Assembly (NCBI GenBank): GCA_002366775.1
Contig: DFBW01000187.1
Location: forward strand, 1 to 6,429
Length of the DNA: 6,429 bases
Source: Roseovarius sp. UBA3070
Lineage (GTDB): Bacteria > Pseudomonadota > Alphaproteobacteria > Rhodobacterales > Rhodobacteraceae
Direction: 5' to 3'
Within the stretch, counting starts at the first letter, position 1. Each line of letters begins with the position of its first letter. Positions 5,125 through 6,429 of the stretch are shown here, piece after piece. The notes under the pieces were generated by a model. It had not been told where the DNA came from, did not search any database, and saw only the letters and a program-made list of their open reading frames with translations. The position numbers were made by a program, and so were the translations under genes.

Positions 5125-6168
5125 ATGTTTGAAACCTTTGAATTTGAGACCCTCACCGCACCACAAGCGGCCGTGTTCTTTGGCCTTGGGCTGGGTGTGC
5201 TCTTTGGCATTCTGGCACAGATCACCCGGTTTTGCCTGCGCCGCGCACTGGTGGGCGATGATCGCCGGGCCGCTGCCGGGGTCTGGCTGACGGCCCTCGC
5301 CGTGGCTGTTGTGGGCACGCAAACGGCCGTGTCTGTGGGCTGGATCAGCTTTGCAGATCATCGCTTTTTAGGGGCTGAACTGCCGGTGCTGGCCATTGTG
5401 CTGGGCGGGCTGCTTTTTGGCGCAGGCATGGTGCTGACGCGCGGATGCGTGTCACGCCTGACAGTGCTGAGTGGTGCAGGCAACCTGCGCGCACTCAGTG
5501 TTCTGATCGTCTTTGCCTTTGTCGCGCATGCCACTCTCAAAGGTGTGCTGGCGCCAATTCGCACCGGATTGGGATCATTCACCGTTCCACTTGAGAGCGC
5601 CGCACTTCCAGGTGCCCCAATGATCTGGGCCGGCCTTCTTGCCATTGGGGCACTGTTTGTCGCAATCCGCTCGGGCAACCGCCCCGGTCTTTTGGGGCTC
5701 GCAGCATTGCTGGGCGCGCTTGTCCCGCTGGGCTGGGTTGGAACCGGGTTTGTCCTCTATGACGATTTCGACCCGATTGTGATGGAAAGCCTGTCTTTCA
5801 CCGCGCCCTTCTCGGAAACGCTGTTTTATACGATCGCCTCCACCTCCATCAGCCCCGGCTTTGGCGTGGGGCTGATTGGCGGCACATTGGCGGGCGCGTT
5901 GGCCGCGGCCCTGCTGCGGGGCCAGTTCGTATGGCAAAGCTTCACCTCGCCGCGCGAAACCGGCCGCTATCTGGCGGGCGCCACTATGATGGGCTTGGGC
6001 GGCGTGCTGGCAGGCGGGTGCACTGTGGGTGCCGGGCTATCGGGTATCCCAACTTTGTCTGTGGCCGCCTTGCTGGCGTTGGCTGCCATGGCCGGTGGCG
6101 CGTTAATCACCCACCGCTTGCTCAAGGGTGGGGCGCATCTAAATGCCCATTCCGTTCCCGCCGAGTAA
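5125..6168 (+). CDS. YeeE/YedE family membrane protein (putative sulfur-compound / thiosulfate transporter)
   Basis: Polytopic inner-membrane protein of 347 residues, probably with eight to ten membrane segments (roughly 15-33, 52-74, 87-107, 121-143, 163-181, 187-211, 243-264, 284-304, 308-330). It has the internal two-fold repeat of the YeeE/YedE (DUF395, sulphur transport) family: GGLLFGAGMVLTRGC (94-108) mirrors GATMMGLGGVLAGGC (285-299), with GLSG following the second copy. The protein contains only three cysteines, C37 (RFCLR), C108 (TRGCVSR) and C299 (GGCTVG). In the characterised thiosulfate transporter TsuA three cysteines are important for uptake, so a similar role is inferred, but the one-to-one match of residues was not aligned. 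The single-chain length contrasts with families in which two half-length genes occur. No TusA-like or sulfur-oxidation gene is visible next to it. It is separated by 270 bp from the transporter upstream, so probably has its own promoter. Family is confident; substrate is not. Confidence 0.88.
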   Translation: MFETFEFETLTAPQAAVFFGLGLGVLFGILAQITRFCLRRALVGDDRRAAAGVWLTALAVAVVGTQTAVSVGWISFADHRFLGAELPVLAIVLGGLLFGAGMVLTRGCVSRLTVLSGAGNLRALSVLIVFAFVAHATLKGVLAPIRTGLGSFTVPLESAALPGAPMIWAGLLAIGALFVAIRSGNRPGLLGLAALLGALVPLGWVGTGFVLYDDFDPIVMESLSFTAPFSETLFYTIASTSISPGFGVGLIGGTLAGALAAALLRGQFVWQSFTSPRETGRYLAGATMMGLGGVLAGGCTVGAGLSGIPTLSVAALLALAAMAGGALITHRLLKGGAHLNAHSVPAE

Positions 6169-6244
6169 TCCCCAGAACCAGCCCTTGCGCTGACGCCCAG
6201 CATGAGTAAGATGCCCCGCGCATCAGCGATGGGACAGTTTCAAG
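6169..6244 (+). other. Short spacer with weak inverted repeats
   Basis: In this 76-bp spacer GATGC (6210-6214) can pair with GCATC (6220-6224), loop of five, and alternatively CGCTGA (6188-6193) with TCAGCG (6223-6228). Neither is followed by a T-run. A promoter is not obvious, so the downstream gene may be read through from the membrane protein gene or have its own unrecognised start. Confidence 0.3.
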
Positions 6245-6429
6245 ATGACACGGTATGAATACAAGGTTTGCCCGGCCCCCTCAAAAGGGCGCAAAGCAGC
6301 AGGCGTAAAAGGGCCCGAAGCGCGCTTTGCCCATAGCCTGGAACTGCTGATGAACAACATGGGCGCAGATGGTTGGGAATATCAACGCTCTGACATCTTG
6401 CCCAGCGAAGAACGCCAGGGGTTGGCGTC
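6245..6429 (+). CDS. DUF4177-like small protein (3' part missing)
   Basis: The first 61 residues of a probably cytoplasmic protein run off the right edge. The opening MTRYEYKVCPAPSKG, the central FAHSLELLMNNMGADGWEY (28-46) and the following DILPSEER (50-57) fit the DUF4177 pattern: a short beta strand, a helix, then a conserved GWEY strand. Proteins of this kind, usually around 100 or more residues, are common in Rhodobacteraceae and have no established function. ATG 6245 is the only possible start, because no ATG, GTG or TTG occurs in frame back to the TGA at 6203-6205. GGGA at 6231-6234 is a weak, rather distant ribosome-binding site. There is no signal peptide or membrane segment in the visible part. 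The family call is from memory of its look, and the C-terminus cannot be assessed. Confidence 0.75.
   Translation, partial: MTRYEYKVCPAPSKGRKAAGVKGPEARFAHSLELLMNNMGADGWEYQRSDILPSEERQGLA

Noticed and set aside
1..6429. CRISPR array, tRNA/rRNA, insertion sequence, toxin-antitoxin or defence system
   Set aside because: No regularly spaced repeats, tRNA-like cloverleaf, terminal inverted repeats with a transposase, or matching protein motifs were seen on either strand.

Overview
The window looks like chromosomal DNA of an alphaproteobacterium, most probably a marine Rhodobacterales (Roseobacter-type) species. This rests on three things: moderately high GC, the style of the peptide/nickel-family ABC transporter, and a DUF4177-type small protein at the right edge that resembles proteins common in Rhodobacteraceae. 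It is an inference from protein style; no search was run. All genes look intact. I see no tRNA, rRNA, CRISPR array, insertion sequence or phage gene.

Left to middle (1-4854) is one complete-looking peptide-type ABC importer locus, split over two strands. An ATPase gene (1-811, minus, cut by the window edge) faces away from a substrate-binding protein gene (1106-2809) and two permease genes (2952-3959 and 3952-4854, overlapping by 8 nt). The binding protein should capture a substrate in the periplasm. The two permeases form the membrane channel, and the ATPase, probably with a second ATPase domain beyond the left edge, powers import. The 294-bp divergent spacer (812-1105) is where both transcription units must start. 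It holds direct repeats, an inverted repeat and candidate promoters. The 142-bp gap between the binding protein and the first permease holds GC-rich hairpins that could set a higher level of binding protein than of permease.

A 270-bp non-coding gap (4855-5124) with small hairpins separates the transporter from a YeeE/YedE-type membrane protein (5125-6168). That family is linked to thiosulfate/sulfur-compound uptake, and this protein has exactly three cysteines, all at family-like positions. A further 76 nt downstream, on the same strand, starts a small soluble DUF4177-like protein of unknown function (6245 to the right edge).

Overall this is a fairly ordinary transport region. I found no convincing evidence of a new biological system. 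The points most worth checking are the architecture of the divergent promoter region, the hairpins between binding protein and permease, the four closely spaced cysteine pairs of the binding protein, and the three-cysteine sulfur-transporter-like protein.
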